NCBI RefSeq assembly: GCF_003958625.1
Contig: NZ_RSEL01000015.1
Span: 1-64,000 of the forward strand
From: Tsuneonella rigui
GTDB lineage: Bacteria > Pseudomonadota > Alphaproteobacteria > Sphingomonadales > Sphingomonadaceae
DNA length: 64,000 nt
Reading direction: 5' to 3'
Positions 63,772 to 64,000 of this stretch are shown here, one piece after another. The position numbers and the translations under genes were made by a program. Numbering within the stretch: position 1 is the stretch's first letter; each line of letters begins with the position of its first letter. Below the pieces are notes generated by a model. It made no database searches, was not told the origin of the DNA, and worked only from the letters and a program-made list of their open reading frames with translations.

Positions 63772-64000
63772 ATGCCGCCAACACCGCCGCCATTGCCGAT
63801 GACCGCCGTCGATCGCCGCAGCCTGCTGACGGGCGGCATGCTCGGGCTGGGCTTGATCGCCGCCCCACTCAGCGCGCAGGCGGCGAGCGGCTTCACCCAC
63901 GGCGTGGCGAGCGGAGAGCCGTCGGCGCGCTCGGTGCTGCTGTGGACGCGCTATGCCGGTAAGCAGGACGCGAAGCTGCGCTGGGAAGTATCCGAGAGCG
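63772..64000 (+). CDS. Alkaline phosphatase D-like protein (PhoD family), 5' part only
   Basis: Only the first 76 residues are in the window. A twin-arginine signal (VDRRSLLTGGMLGLGLIAAPLSAQA) is followed by SGFTHGVASGEPSARSVLLWTRY, the N-terminal signature of PhoD-type phosphatases/phosphodiesterases, and the open frame runs off the end. It would be folded in the cytoplasm and exported by Tat. GAGAGAGGGAT lies upstream of the ATG. Divergent from the DUF6356 gene with 130 bp between. Confidence 0.88.
   Translation, partial: MPPTPPPLPMTAVDRRSLLTGGMLGLGLIAAPLSAQAASGFTHGVASGEPSARSVLLWTRYAGKQDAKLRWEVSES

Overview
This 64-kb window is GC-rich bacterial chromosomal DNA. The gene content points to an alphaproteobacterium of the order Sphingomonadales (Erythrobacteraceae or Sphingomonadaceae). 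Supporting genes are a DUF1153/SciP-type CtrA regulator, a CYP153 alkane-hydroxylase-type cytochrome P450, the 180-kDa class of NAD-glutamate dehydrogenase, a DUF6356 protein, and a sigma-EcfG-like promoter in front of a stress membrane protein. This placement is inferred from gene families; no rRNA marker is present. I saw no rRNA, tRNA, CRISPR array, insertion sequence or phage gene, and no gene-free stretch longer than about 210 bases.

Layout. (1) 1-3529: housekeeping envelope genes: an EnvC/M23-like 3' end, a CtpA-type S41 protease, DsbB, a Coq7-type hydroxylase and a small exported protein. (2) 3583-11094: a WecB-type 2-epimerase, then a tight minus-strand run (transcribed from 11094 leftwards) of Wzx-like flippase, Wzy-like polymerase, dTDP-rhamnose 4-epimerase-like SDR, glycosyltransferase-like protein, hexapeptide acetyltransferase and UDP-glucuronate 4-epimerase. 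(3) 11190-24974: a plus-strand run of 14 closely packed genes centred on pseudaminic acid: PseF, a fused PseG-PseH, PseI, a MocA-type oxidoreductase, a DegT aminotransferase, a second GNAT, a glycosyltransferase-like protein, a PseA/WbpG-type amidotransferase, HisH-like and HisF-like proteins, a second WbpG-like amidotransferase, a PhyH-like dioxygenase, a Capsule_synth-type protein and a hexapeptide acyltransferase. (4) 24978-36321: minus strand: PseC, PseB, an unknown exported protein, BY-kinase/Wzc, OPX/Wza-like lipoprotein, O-antigen ligase/polymerase, RfbB, RfbC, RfbA and a 4-reductase-like SDR. (5) 36350-38892: plus-strand phosphoglycosyl transferase and a WbpM/FlaA1-type dehydratase. 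(6) 38889-64000: ordinary chromosome: FabI, YihY, DnaJ-like, PdxH, CDF transporter, PhzF, serine hydrolase, MnmA, SciP, GlsB, MsrB, CYP153, NatAB ABC transporter, QueG, CoA transferase plus ferredoxin reductase, NAD-GDH, luciferase-like oxidoreductase, TPR protein, hydrolase, DUF6356 and the 5' end of a PhoD-type phosphatase.

How it fits together. Regions 2-5 form one polysaccharide locus of about 35 kb. A membrane dehydratase, an SDR reductase and a monotopic phosphoglycosyl transferase probably make and load the first sugar. PseB, PseC, PseG-PseH, PseI and PseF make a CMP-activated pseudaminic-acid-type sugar. Wzx/Wzy and OPX/PCP-kinase proteins export and polymerise the product. No flagellar gene lies nearby, so a surface polysaccharide is more likely than flagellin glycosylation.

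The most unusual part is the embedded amidotransferase module. Two different PP-loop amidotransferases flank a single HisH-like/HisF-like pair. The HisF-like protein has lost both catalytic aspartates of the histidine enzyme. Alongside sit a MocA/DegT/GNAT trio and a 2-oxoglutarate dioxygenase. Together they suggest a heavily modified, probably acetamidino-substituted, nonulosonic acid or diamino sugar.
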